Of a stretch of DNA of 15,907 nucleotides, positions 6,323 to 13,314 are shown piece after piece. Each line of letters opens with the position of its first letter. Position 1 is the stretch's first letter. The notes beneath the pieces are model-generated. The model did not search any database. It was not told the DNA's origin and was given only the letters and a program-made list of their open reading frames with translations. A program made the translations under genes and the position numbers. This DNA is from Acidobacteriota bacterium (GTDB lineage Bacteria > Acidobacteriota > Vicinamibacteria > Vicinamibacterales > UBA2999): assembly GCA_947465645.1 (NCBI GenBank), contig CANIBQ010000105.1:1-15907 (forward strand), read 5' to 3'.

Positions 6323-6925
6323 TCCTGGCGTCGCACTGCCTGCGAGCCAGGCTTTGCCTTCGGCGTAGAGCTTGTCGACCGCTGGCCCGCGCAAGCCAGG
6401 CAGGCCGTCCTTCACCTTGAACCCGATGCTCGATTGCAGGTAACCGAGATGGCGGTAGCCCTCGGGAAACTGCGCCAGGCGCTCGGGATCGAGCTTCAGC
6501 GTGGCGCTCGGATCGAGCGGATCCATCCGGTCTTTCTCGTAGATCAGCCGGCGCCTGACGATCTTCCAGTGGCCGTCGCGCTTCTCGAAGAAATCGTAGA
6601 ACCGCCCCACGCACAGCACGTCCACGGCCACCCCCTGCACCTCCGCGCGCTGGCTGATGCTCATCTTGGTCTGCGCGATCGCGCGATGGCCGGAGATGTC
6701 GCACGTGAAGCCGCCCAGGAAGTGCAGGATGCTGACGCCGCGGTTGAATCCCTCGCGGCTGACGTCGATGAATGCCTGCGCCGGCCCCTGGAACCAGGTC
6801 GCCCACATCTCCGCGTCGGGATGCCAGACGGTGGCGAAGCGCTCCCAGTCGCCGGCATCGCGCCAGAGAGCCCAGTTCTCGACGACCTCCCGAATCGCGC
6901 GTGTGTCTTCGATGGGTTGTGTCAT
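6299..6925 (-). CDS. SnoaL-like / NTF2-fold family protein
   Basis: A 208-residue cytoplasmic protein without a signal peptide. The N-terminal half has the NTF2/SnoaL pattern: a first helix, W-x-x-x-x-DWERF (21-30), then WHPDAEMWATWFQGP (34-48), and a strand set ending in GRFYDFFEKRDGHWKIVRRRLIYEKD (parts of 107-132). The family includes aldol-type cyclases, isomerases, dehydratases and many proteins without known activity; the extended C-terminus (133-208) is unassigned. Its ATG overlaps the stop of the upstream FAH-family gene by four bases (ATGA, 6922-6925), so the two are translationally coupled and probably serve one pathway. The final residues EALGSGL and the stop codon come from the repeat at 6265-6322, so the C-terminus may be newly acquired. 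Confidence 0.75.
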   Translation of the reverse strand: MTQPIEDTRAIREVVENWALWRDAGDWERFATVWHPDAEMWATWFQGPAQAFIDVSREGFNRGVSILHFLGGFTCDISGHRAIAQTKMSISQRAEVQGVAVDVLCVGRFYDFFEKRDGHWKIVRRRLIYEKDRMDPLDPSATLKLDPERLAQFPEGYRHLGYLQSSIGFKVKDGLPGLRGPAVDKLYAEGKAWLAGSATPGEALGSGL

Positions 6926-7839
6926 GAGCGTACGGAGAATACGTTGCGCATCGTGCCGATGCCTTCGATCTCGGTTTCCATCACGTCGCCGTCGCCCAGA
7001 AACTCGGGCGGCGTGCGGCTGAAGCCCACTCCGTCCGGCGTCCCCGTCGCGATGATGTCGCCGGGCTCGAGCGTCAGTCCCTTGGACAGCCATTCGATGA
7101 TGACGTCGACGGAAAAGATCATCGACTTCGTGTTGCCCGCCTGCTTGCCGACGCCGTTGACGCGACAGGTGACCGCCTTGTGCTGGGGGTCGCCGAATTC
7201 GTCGGCGGTGACGACGAACGGCCCCATCGGGCAGAAGCCGTCGAGACTCTTGCCCTTGAAGAACTGGACGTGATTCTTCTGCAGGTCCCTGGCGCTCACG
7301 TCGTTGACCACGGTGTACCCGAAGACGTGCCGCAGCGCCTCCGATCGCGGGATGTTGCGTCCGCCCACGCCGATGATGACGGCGAGCTCTGCTTCCCAGT
7401 CGACCTGCTGCGTGACCGAGCGCTCATAGTCAATCACATCGAAGGGGCCGGTGACCGCGGTTGGCGCTTTGGTGAAGATCACCGGCACCTCGGGCACCTT
7501 CACCGCCTCGCCGCGTGCGCGCGCGCCCTCCTCGATGTGGCCGAGGTAGTTGCGGCCGACGCAGAAGACGTTCTTGGAGGGACGGGGGATTGGCGCCTGC
7601 CACTGGATGTCCTTGAACGCGTGGCGGGTGCCGTCGTAGCGGGGAAGCTCGGCGCGCAGGATCTCGGCCATCCGCTGCCAGGCCTCGGGACCCTGCGACA
7701 CGAGCTCCTCGAGCGTGCCAGGCACGGCGCCGACATCAAGCAGCGCCGCCAGTGCCTGGACCTCGACGAGGAAGGTCTCGTCGGCGACGCCGAGCCGTGG
7801 CGTCGGATCCCCCCCAGCCGAAAACGTCGCGTATCGCAT
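6922..7839 (-). CDS. Fumarylacetoacetate hydrolase (FAH) family enzyme
   Basis: A 305-residue FAH-fold enzyme. The family hydrolyses, hydrates or decarboxylates beta-keto or enol acids, including steps of aromatic catabolism, using one divalent metal. The expected ligands are visible in WEAELAVIIG (E149, E151) and VVNDVSARDLQ (D180). The phrases FCVGRNYLGHIEE (92-104), KSLDGFCPMGP (197-207) and IATGTPDGVGF (263-273) are typical of the clan that includes 2-oxohepta-3-ene-1,7-dioate hydratase/isomerase and acylpyruvases. The start ATG 7839 is favoured over ATG 7863 because the protein begins MRYATFSAGG, as family members do, and because of the promoter position. It heads an operon with the SnoaL-like gene and diverges from the CoA-transferase gene across 22 bp. 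The exact substrate cannot be read from sequence. Confidence 0.82.
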   Translation of the reverse strand: MRYATFSAGGDPTPRLGVADETFLVEVQALAALLDVGAVPGTLEELVSQGPEAWQRMAEILRAELPRYDGTRHAFKDIQWQAPIPRPSKNVFCVGRNYLGHIEEGARARGEAVKVPEVPVIFTKAPTAVTGPFDVIDYERSVTQQVDWEAELAVIIGVGGRNIPRSEALRHVFGYTVVNDVSARDLQKNHVQFFKGKSLDGFCPMGPFVVTADEFGDPQHKAVTCRVNGVGKQAGNTKSMIFSVDVIIEWLSKGLTLEPGDIIATGTPDGVGFSRTPPEFLGDGDVMETEIEGIGTMRNVFSVRS

Positions 7840-7861
7840 GCACGTGGATAATATCAGTGCC
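7840..7861. promoter_or_regulatory. 22-bp bidirectional promoter with symmetric -10, probably two near-leaderless transcripts
   Basis: The gap between divergent genes contains GGATAATATC (7846-7855 region). On the plus strand GATAAT (7847-7852) lies nine bases before ATG 7862. On the minus strand TGA-TATTAT (complement of 7848-7856) is an extended -10 lying eight bases before ATG 7839. Predicted start points, near 7859 (+) and 7841 (-), are about 18 bp apart and only about two or three bases from each ATG. Neither gene has a Shine-Dalgarno sequence in the gap. The -35 regions would fall inside the opposite coding sequences. Confidence 0.5.
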
Positions 7862-9061
7862 ATGTCTCAGGGTGATCAGGCGTTGAAGGGCGTGAAGGTC
7901 GTGGAGCTCGGGGGCCTCATCGCCGGCCCGTATGCCGCCAGCCTCTTCGCGCAGTTCGGCGCCGACGTGATCAAGATTGAGTCGCCGGCCGGCGGCGACC
8001 CGCTGCGCCAGTGGCGCAAGCTTCACAACGGCACGTCGGTCTGGTGGTACTCGCTCGCCCGCAACAAGAAGTCGGTCACGGTGAACCTGAAGTCGGACGA
8101 GGGCCGCGAAATCGTGCGCGATCTCGTCAAGGACGCCGATATCCTCATCGAAAACTTCCGCCCCGGCGTGCTCGAGGCGTGGGGGCTCGGCTGGGAGGAT
8201 CTCTCGCGCGTCAATCCGGGACTGGTGATGGTCCGCATCTCGGGCTTCGGCCAGACCGGCCCCTACCGCGACAAGCCCGGATTCGCCGCGATCGCCGAGG
8301 CGATCGGCGGCCTTCGCCACCTGATGGGCGAGCGGGGTCGCGCGCCGGTGCGTGCCGGCGTGAGTCTCGGCGACACGATTGCCGCGCTCTATGCGGTGAT
8401 TGGCGCGATGGCGGCGCTGCACCACCGCACGGTCAATGGCGGCCAGGGCCAGGTCGTCGACGTCGCACTGTCCGAGGCGGTGTTCGCGGTGATGGAGAGC
8501 CTGATCCCCGAGTACTCGCGGTTTGGATTCGTGCGCCAGGGCTCCGGTGGCAGCCTCCCGGGCATTGCCCCCTCGAACACCTACCCCTGCGGCGACGGCA
8601 GCTACGTGGTGATTGCGGGCAACAGCGACGGGATCTACAAGCGGCTGATGCACGCCGTGGAACGGCCCGATCTCGCGGAGGATCCCGAGCTCGCCCGGAA
8701 CGAAGGCCGCGTGCGGCGCATCGACGAGATCGACACGGCGATTTCCCGCTGGACCTCCGCGCGCTCGCTTGCCGCGGTGCTGACCGGGATGGAAACGGCG
8801 GATGTGCCGGTGGCGAAGATCTACACGGCCGCGGACATCCACGCCGACCCGCACTACAACGCGCGCGGCATGATCGAGCACGCCACCATGCCCGATGGCG
8901 AGCCGCTGGACATCCCCGGGATCGTGCCCAAGCTCGGCGCCACCCCCGGTGTGACCCAATGGGTGGGGCCCGCCCTGGGCCAGCACGTCGAAGAGGTGCT
9001 GGCGTCAATCGGCATCACCGGTGCCGCGCTCGCCGACTTGCGCGAGCGGGGAATAGTGTAG
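7862..9061 (+). CDS. CaiB/BaiF family (class III) CoA-transferase
   Basis: Moves coenzyme A between carboxylic acids, for example formyl-, succinyl-, oxalate- or carnitine-type acids; class III enzymes work through a glutamyl/aspartyl-CoA anhydride chain. The 399-residue length is normal for the family. Signatures are LKGVKVVELGGLIAGPYAA (parts of 8-26), FGADVIKIE (32-40), ARNKKSVTVNLKS (66-78), ENFRPGVLEAWGLG (97-110) and ISGFGQTGPYRDKPGF (126-141). The catalytic aspartate is D171 in VSLGDTIAAL, the counterpart of Asp169 of formyl-CoA transferase. ATG 7862 is preferred over ATG 7838 because it sits right after the predicted transcription start and gives the usual short N-terminus. Next to FAH and SnoaL genes it may activate an organic or aromatic acid as its CoA thioester, but the acid is unknown. 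Confidence 0.87.
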   Translation: MSQGDQALKGVKVVELGGLIAGPYAASLFAQFGADVIKIESPAGGDPLRQWRKLHNGTSVWWYSLARNKKSVTVNLKSDEGREIVRDLVKDADILIENFRPGVLEAWGLGWEDLSRVNPGLVMVRISGFGQTGPYRDKPGFAAIAEAIGGLRHLMGERGRAPVRAGVSLGDTIAALYAVIGAMAALHHRTVNGGQGQVVDVALSEAVFAVMESLIPEYSRFGFVRQGSGGSLPGIAPSNTYPCGDGSYVVIAGNSDGIYKRLMHAVERPDLAEDPELARNEGRVRRIDEIDTAISRWTSARSLAAVLTGMETADVPVAKIYTAADIHADPHYNARGMIEHATMPDGEPLDIPGIVPKLGATPGVTQWVGPALGQHVEEVLASIGITGAALADLRERGIV

Positions 9062-9068
9062 ATTCCCA

Positions 9069-9355
9069 GTGGTGCGTCACCGCGGGCAGTTCCGTGTATC
9101 AGTCACCAAGGACGATCTCGTATTCGCCTCGGCGCACCGTGCGCGCGTGACCCTTGACGGCGAGCTCGACGAAGAATCCTGGCTGGTCTTCGACTTCATC
9201 GAGCTCAAGCGGATCATGCGCCGAACACCAGCGTCGAGATGCTGGCGGAGCTGCTGGCGGATCGATTGCGGCGCGAGCTCGACGCCGCGGGACCGCACCG
9301 TCTGACGGCGATCGAGATGGAAGTGGAAGAGAACGTCGGACAGACCGCTGTCTAG
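9069..9355 (+). pseudogene. Relic of a 6-pyruvoyl-tetrahydropterin / 6-carboxy-tetrahydropterin synthase (QueD/PTPS family)
   Basis: From GTG 9069 the frame reads FRVSVTKDDLVFASAH then directly RARVTLDGELDEESW and VFDFIELKRIM. In intact family members about 17-20 residues lie between SAH and RARV, carrying the catalytic Cys and the HGH zinc ligands; they are missing here in frame. After KRIMR a second deletion removes the LDHxxLLP region and shifts frame. The family C-terminus then appears in another frame: NTSVEMLAELLADRLRREL and IEMEVEENVGQTAV, ending at TAG 9355. With catalytic and metal residues gone and the frame broken, it should be inactive. It lies 7 bases after the CoA-transferase gene and 38 bases before an intact pterin dehydratase gene, which suggests a former pterin operon. 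Assembly error is less likely because two separate lesions are present. Confidence 0.75.
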
Positions 9356-9393
9356 CGAGTCGTGCTGACGGAGCGCTGAAAGGGGACGTTCGA

Positions 9394-9690
9394 ATGGCGG
9401 CGAAGGAGCTCACCTACGACGAATCGCAGATCGCCGACCGGCTTCGCGACCTGGAGGGCTGGTCGTACGCGGGCGGCGTCATCACGCGCGTCTACAAGAC
9501 CAAAGGGTTTCCGATGACGCTCATGCTCGTGAACGCCATCGGCTATCTCGCGGAGTCGGCCGACCATCATCCGGACATGGTGGTGAAGTGGGGGAGCGTG
9601 GCCGTGTCGCTGTCGACGCACAGCGCCGGGGGCATTACCGATAAGGATTTCGCCCTGGCACGGCGCATTGAGGCTCTGGCCCGTACGTAG
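9394..9690 (+). CDS. Pterin-4a-carbinolamine dehydratase (PCD/DCoH/PhhB family)
   Basis: Dehydrates 4a-hydroxytetrahydrobiopterin to quinonoid dihydropterin, recycling the cofactor of aromatic amino acid hydroxylases; some homologues act in molybdopterin metabolism. The 98-residue length is typical. The active-site block is ADHHPDMVVKWGSV (57-70), with His58, His59 and Pro60, followed by THSAGGITDKD (75-85) with His76. The start ATG 9394 has AGGGGA seven bases upstream. It follows the relic pterin synthase, so an older pterin operon probably decayed around it, and a phenylalanine hydroxylase would be its expected partner elsewhere. The last two codons and the TAG stop (CGTACGTAG) belong to the CGTACGTAGTGTC repeat that continues downstream. 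Confidence 0.9.
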   Translation: MAAKELTYDESQIADRLRDLEGWSYAGGVITRVYKTKGFPMTLMLVNAIGYLAESADHHPDMVVKWGSVAVSLSTHSAGGITDKDFALARRIEALART

Positions 9691-9727
9691 TGTCGGTCCC
9701 CTCCGTAGTGTCCGCCTTCAGGCGGAC
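9683..9727. repeat. Palindromic repeat GTCCGCCT-TC-AGGCGGAC with duplicated CGTAGTGTC preamble
   Basis: CGTAGTGTC occurs at 9686-9694 and again at 9704-9712. The second copy leads into a perfect 8-bp-arm hairpin at 9710-9727. The same preamble-plus-palindrome design is seen at 156-183 in reverse orientation, so these belong to one dispersed family with variable arms (CGGCT or CGCCT). The first copy supplies the stop codon of the pterin dehydratase gene. The hairpin could also end that transcript. Confidence 0.7.
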
Positions 9728-9744
9728 CATGCCATATCAGAATG

Positions 9745-9773
9745 TTGACAACCCGCTAGCCTCACGCCATGAT
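9745..9773 (+). promoter_or_regulatory. Candidate sigma-70 type promoter for the TonB-dependent receptor gene
   Basis: A perfect TTGACA (9745-9750) is followed after 17 bases by CATGAT (9768-9773), which matches TATAAT at four of six positions. Transcription would start near 9780 and leave an untranslated leader of about 55 bases, with AGGAGG at 9826-9831 four bases before the ATG at 9836. Confidence 0.45.
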
Positions 9774-9835
9774 CGCCGGCGGTCCACCGGTTCTGGTGGG
9801 CCGTCCAGGTTCCAACTCTCCTTTCAGGAGGACTG

Positions 9836-12800
9836 ATGGCTTTCGCGGTTCGCCGGTTCGGTTGCGGGCTCTTCGCGCTCACCGCCGCCTTGCTTCTCTG
9901 CGGCACTGCCGTGCGCGCGCAGTCGACGGCACAGATCAACGGCACCGTGTCTGATGCGAGCGGTGGCGTGCTTCCGGGCGTCACCGTCACGGCGATTCAG
10001 ACCGAGACCGGCTTTCGCCGCGAGGTGGTGACCGGCGAGACGGGCTTGTTCACGATGCCCAACCTGCCGATCGGGCCGTACCGGCTCGAGGTGGCGCTTT
10101 CCGGCTTCCGCACCTACACCCAGACCGGCATCGTTCTGCAGGTCAACAGCAATCCGGTGATCCCGGTGGCGCTGCAGCTCGGCGAGCTGACGGAAACGGT
10201 GTCCGTCGAAGCGTCGGCGCCGCTGGTCGAGACACGCAACCCCAGCATCGGCGCCGTGATCGAGAACGAGCGCATCGAGGAACTGCCGCTCAACGGCCGC
10301 AACGCGGCCGACCTCGTGCTCCTGACGGGCGCGGCCGTGAGACCCGACGGCGCCAACGGCGTGTCCTCGAGCCGCAGCATGCAGGGCGGCCTGGGCATCT
10401 CGGTCGCGGGCGGCCAGACCTTCGGCGTCGCCTACCTGCTCGACGGCGCGACCCACAACAACCCGTACGACAACTTCAACCTGCCGCTGCCGTTCCCGGA
10501 CGCGCTCCAGGAATTCAAGGTGGAGACGAGCGCGCAGAACGCGCAGAACGGGTTCCACGCAAGCGCGTCGGTGAGCGCGGCCACGAAAGCGGGCACCAAC
10601 ACTTTCCGCGGCGACCTGTTCGAGTTCGCCCGCAATCACAAGTTCAACGCGACCAATCCGTTCAACGCCATCGACCGCGCCACCGGCAAGCGCCGGGACG
10701 ACGGCTTGAGCCGCCACCAGTTTGGCGGCACCTTCAGCGGGCCGATCAAGACCGACCGGCTGTTTTTCTTCGGCGCGTATCAGGGGACGAAGACGGACGA
10801 GCGTCCCTCCGACGACGTGCGATTCGTGCCGACCGCGGCCATGCTCGCCGGCGATTTCACGCAGGTCGCGTCGGCGGCCTGCAACACCGCCGGCGCGCGT
10901 ACCCTGAACGCCCCGTTCGTGGGCAACCGCATCAACCCGGCGCTGTTCAGTCCCGCCGCTCTCAAGATCGCCGCGCAACTGCCGACGACCACCGACCCCT
11001 GCGGCCGCACGAGCGTCACCAACCCGCGGAACATCGACGAGAAGCAGGCGATTGGCCGGGCCGACTTCCAGGTCACGCAGAACCATTCGATGTTCGGCCG
11101 CTACATGGCGACGACCTACTTCTTCGCGCCGCCGTTCACCGAATCGCAGAACGTCTTGTCGACGACGCTGGGAGGTCGTGACAATCTGGCGCAGTCGCTC
11201 GCGATCGGCGACACGATCGTCCTCAGCAATTCGGTCGTCAATAACCTGCGGTTTGGCTTCAACCGATCGGCCGTCCACCGCACCTCCGTCGACTATTTCG
11301 GACCGTCCGACGTCGGCATCAACAGCTACAGCTACCTGCCGCACTACATGCTGGTGACGGTGACGGGCGGCTTCAACCTCGGCGGCGGCACGGAAAACGA
11401 CGCGATCTTCAACACGAACACCTACTCGATCAGCGACGACCTGACGATGATTCGCGGCGCGCACCAGTTCGGGTTGGGCGTCAGCGTCGCCGCCTGGGAT
11501 TCGCTGACGCGCGCCAACGTGCGTTCGCCTGGTACCTACGCCTTCGACGGCCTGGTCACCGGTCTCGGCCTCGGCGATTTCCTGCTCGGCCGTCCGTTCA
11601 CCTTCATCCAGTCGGCACCCAACACGCTCGACATGGCGCAGAAGTATCTGGGCCTCTACGGCCAGGACACCTGGAAGCTGTCCTCGACGATGACGTTCAA
11701 CTACGGCGTGCGGTGGGAGCCCTGGTTCCCGCAGCAGCAGGTGAACGGCGCCGTCTACAACTTCTCGCCGGATGGATTCCGCTCGAACACGCGAAGCACG
11801 GTCTTCCCGCAGGCGCCTCCAGGATTCACCTATCCCGGCGACGCAGGCTTTCCCAACGGCAAAGCCGGGATGAATACCGACTGGTTGAACTTCGCGCCGC
11901 GCGTCGGCCTGGCGTGGGATCCGTCCGGTGACGGCCGCATGTCGGTGCGCGCCGGGTATGCCATGAACGGCGAATTCGTCAACGGACAGTTCTTCATCAA
12001 CGCGGCCAACGCGCCGCCCTGGGGCTCGGAGCTCCGCCTGACGCGGCCGCTCATCGGTCCGTTCGACGACGCGTTCTCTGGCACCGGCGTGGCGAATCCG
12101 TTTCCCGTGACGTTTGACGCCAGCGCGCCGTTCTCACCGAACGGGCCTTACCTGGCGTCGCCGACCGATCTCAGCACGACGCGGGTGCACAACTGGAACA
12201 TCAGCGCGCAGCGGCAGCTCGGCTCGAACATGGCGGTGTCGGCCAGCTACATCGGCAATTACACGACCAACCTGTGGGACGTGGTGACGGGAAACCCCGG
12301 CATCATTCCCGGCGGGGGCCCCGCGACGGGACCGTGCACGATCAACACGGTCACCGGGCCCCAGACGGTTGCGAACTGCTCGGCCGCGTCACTCGACTCG
12401 CGCCGCGAGCTCACGCAGTCGAACCCGGCGCTCGGCCGGACGATCGGCTTTCTCGACTACTTCACCGACTTCGGCACGCAGAAGTACAACGGGCTGCTGT
12501 TGTCGATCCAGCGCCGGGCCGGAAGCGGCCTCAACGCGAGTGCCAACTACACGCTCTCGAAGTGCGAGGGGCATCCGACGCAGGGCGGCAGCACGTCGAA
12601 CGTGGCCAGCGGATACATGATCCCGGTGTCGATCTTCAATCCGCCGTCCGACGCCGACGCCAGGCTCGATGCCGACTACGGTCCGTGCGACAACGACCGT
12701 CGTCACATCTTCAACTCGAGCGTGACGGTCGAGACGCCGCAGTTCACCGGCACCGCGGCGCGCGTGCTGGGATCGGGCTGGCGCCTCTCGGGGATCTTCC

Positions 12801-13225
12801 GGGCCTCCTCCGGCAGGACGCTCAACATCACCACCGGCGCGGATCGCGCGCTGACCGGCAATCCGGGCCAGCAGCGTCCGAACCAGATCCTCGACGATCC
12901 CTACGGCCAGAAGTCGTGGAATAACTATCTGAACCCCGCGGCGTTCGCTCAGCCGGCACTTGGCACGTTCGGCAACGCGACGCGCAACGGGTACTACGGC
13001 AAGGGCACCCGGGTCGTGGACCTCTCGCTGGTCCGGGCGTTCCGGTTCGGCGCGGCGCACCGCCTCGAAGCGCGTGTCGAGGCGTTCAACGCGTTCAACT
13101 GGTTCCGACCTGGGGGCCTCGGCAACAACGGCCCGGTGCTCGTCCTGGCGAACGCGAACTTCGGCCGGTATCTCCAGGCCGATGATCCACGGATCATGCA
13201 ATTCGCCTTGAAATACCAATTCTGA
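9836..13225 (+). CDS. TonB-dependent receptor with N-terminal carboxypeptidase-regulatory-like domain (Oar-like)
   Basis: An outer-membrane receptor of 1129 residues that would import or bind a large or scarce ligand using TonB energy. Signal peptide 1-28 (…TAVRA|QS). A carboxypeptidase-regulatory-like beta-sandwich follows (about 31-115: INGTVSDASGGVLPGVTVTA … LTETVSVEA). The plug region has VIENERIEELPLNGRNAADL (141-160), YLLDGATHNNP (200-210) and ATKAGTNTFRGDLFEFARN (249-267). The rest is a long beta-barrel ending FALKYQF with a terminal aromatic residue, the usual outer-membrane insertion signal. This Oar-like class is greatly expanded in Acidobacteria. The start has AGGAGG four bases upstream. 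Substrate is unknown. The following MBL, FAH and gentisate dioxygenase genes run on the same strand with short gaps and may be co-expressed. Confidence 0.9.
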   Translation: MAFAVRRFGCGLFALTAALLLCGTAVRAQSTAQINGTVSDASGGVLPGVTVTAIQTETGFRREVVTGETGLFTMPNLPIGPYRLEVALSGFRTYTQTGIVLQVNSNPVIPVALQLGELTETVSVEASAPLVETRNPSIGAVIENERIEELPLNGRNAADLVLLTGAAVRPDGANGVSSSRSMQGGLGISVAGGQTFGVAYLLDGATHNNPYDNFNLPLPFPDALQEFKVETSAQNAQNGFHASASVSAATKAGTNTFRGDLFEFARNHKFNATNPFNAIDRATGKRRDDGLSRHQFGGTFSGPIKTDRLFFFGAYQGTKTDERPSDDVRFVPTAAMLAGDFTQVASAACNTAGARTLNAPFVGNRINPALFSPAALKIAAQLPTTTDPCGRTSVTNPRNIDEKQAIGRADFQVTQNHSMFGRYMATTYFFAPPFTESQNVLSTTLGGRDNLAQSLAIGDTIVLSNSVVNNLRFGFNRSAVHRTSVDYFGPSDVGINSYSYLPHYMLVTVTGGFNLGGGTENDAIFNTNTYSISDDLTMIRGAHQFGLGVSVAAWDSLTRANVRSPGTYAFDGLVTGLGLGDFLLGRPFTFIQSAPNTLDMAQKYLGLYGQDTWKLSSTMTFNYGVRWEPWFPQQQVNGAVYNFSPDGFRSNTRSTVFPQAPPGFTYPGDAGFPNGKAGMNTDWLNFAPRVGLAWDPSGDGRMSVRAGYAMNGEFVNGQFFINAANAPPWGSELRLTRPLIGPFDDAFSGTGVANPFPVTFDASAPFSPNGPYLASPTDLSTTRVHNWNISAQRQLGSNMAVSASYIGNYTTNLWDVVTGNPGIIPGGGPATGPCTINTVTGPQTVANCSAASLDSRRELTQSNPALGRTIGFLDYFTDFGTQKYNGLLLSIQRRAGSGLNASANYTLSKCEGHPTQGGSTSNVASGYMIPVSIFNPPSDADARLDADYGPCDNDRRHIFNSSVTVETPQFTGTAARVLGSGWRLSGIFRASSGRTLNITTGADRALTGNPGQQRPNQILDDPYGQKSWNNYLNPAAFAQPALGTFGNATRNGYYGKGTRVVDLSLVRAFRFGAAHRLEARVEAFNAFNWFRPGGLGNNGPVLVLANANFGRYLQADDPRIMQFALKYQF

Positions 13226-13234
13226 GAAGATACG

Positions 13235-13296
13235 GGCCACAGAGACACGGAGACACGGAGAAAATGATTCCTCCGTGTCTCTTCGTCTCCGTGGCC
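13235..13296. repeat. Large inverted repeat of the CCACAGAGACACGGAG type, possible terminator or attenuator
   Basis: The left arm 13235-13260 (GGCCACAGAGACACGGAGAC…) and right arm 13271-13296 (…CTCCGTGGCC) are 26 bases each and pair at 22 positions around a 10-base AT-rich loop. The left arm also contains GACACGGA twice in tandem. From memory, CACAGAGACACGGAG sequences recur widely between genes in Acidobacteria and related genomes. The hairpin begins nine bases after the receptor stop codon and ends nine bases before the next gene's ribosome-binding site, so it could limit read-through to the MBL gene. Confidence 0.75.
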
Positions 13297-13314
13297 TGTT
13301 TCGTTGAGGACGCG

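Noticed and set aside
4524..6806. A 760-codon minus-strand frame
   Set aside because: It lies antisense to the 741-residue exported protein gene and out of frame with the SnoaL-like gene; composition is Arg/Ala-rich and no motif is visible.
7180..7851. A 223-codon plus-strand frame opposite the FAH-family gene
   Set aside because: The minus-strand protein has metal ligands and family motifs throughout; the plus-strand frame has none.
9824..11464. A 546-codon minus-strand frame
   Set aside because: It mirrors the TonB-dependent receptor gene, which has clear domains on the other strand. Open antisense frames are expected at this base composition.
13264..13314. N-terminal extension of the second MBL protein from ATG 13264
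   Set aside because: It is encoded by the right arm and loop of the inverted repeat, and ATG 13315 has both a ribosome-binding site and a clean signal peptide.
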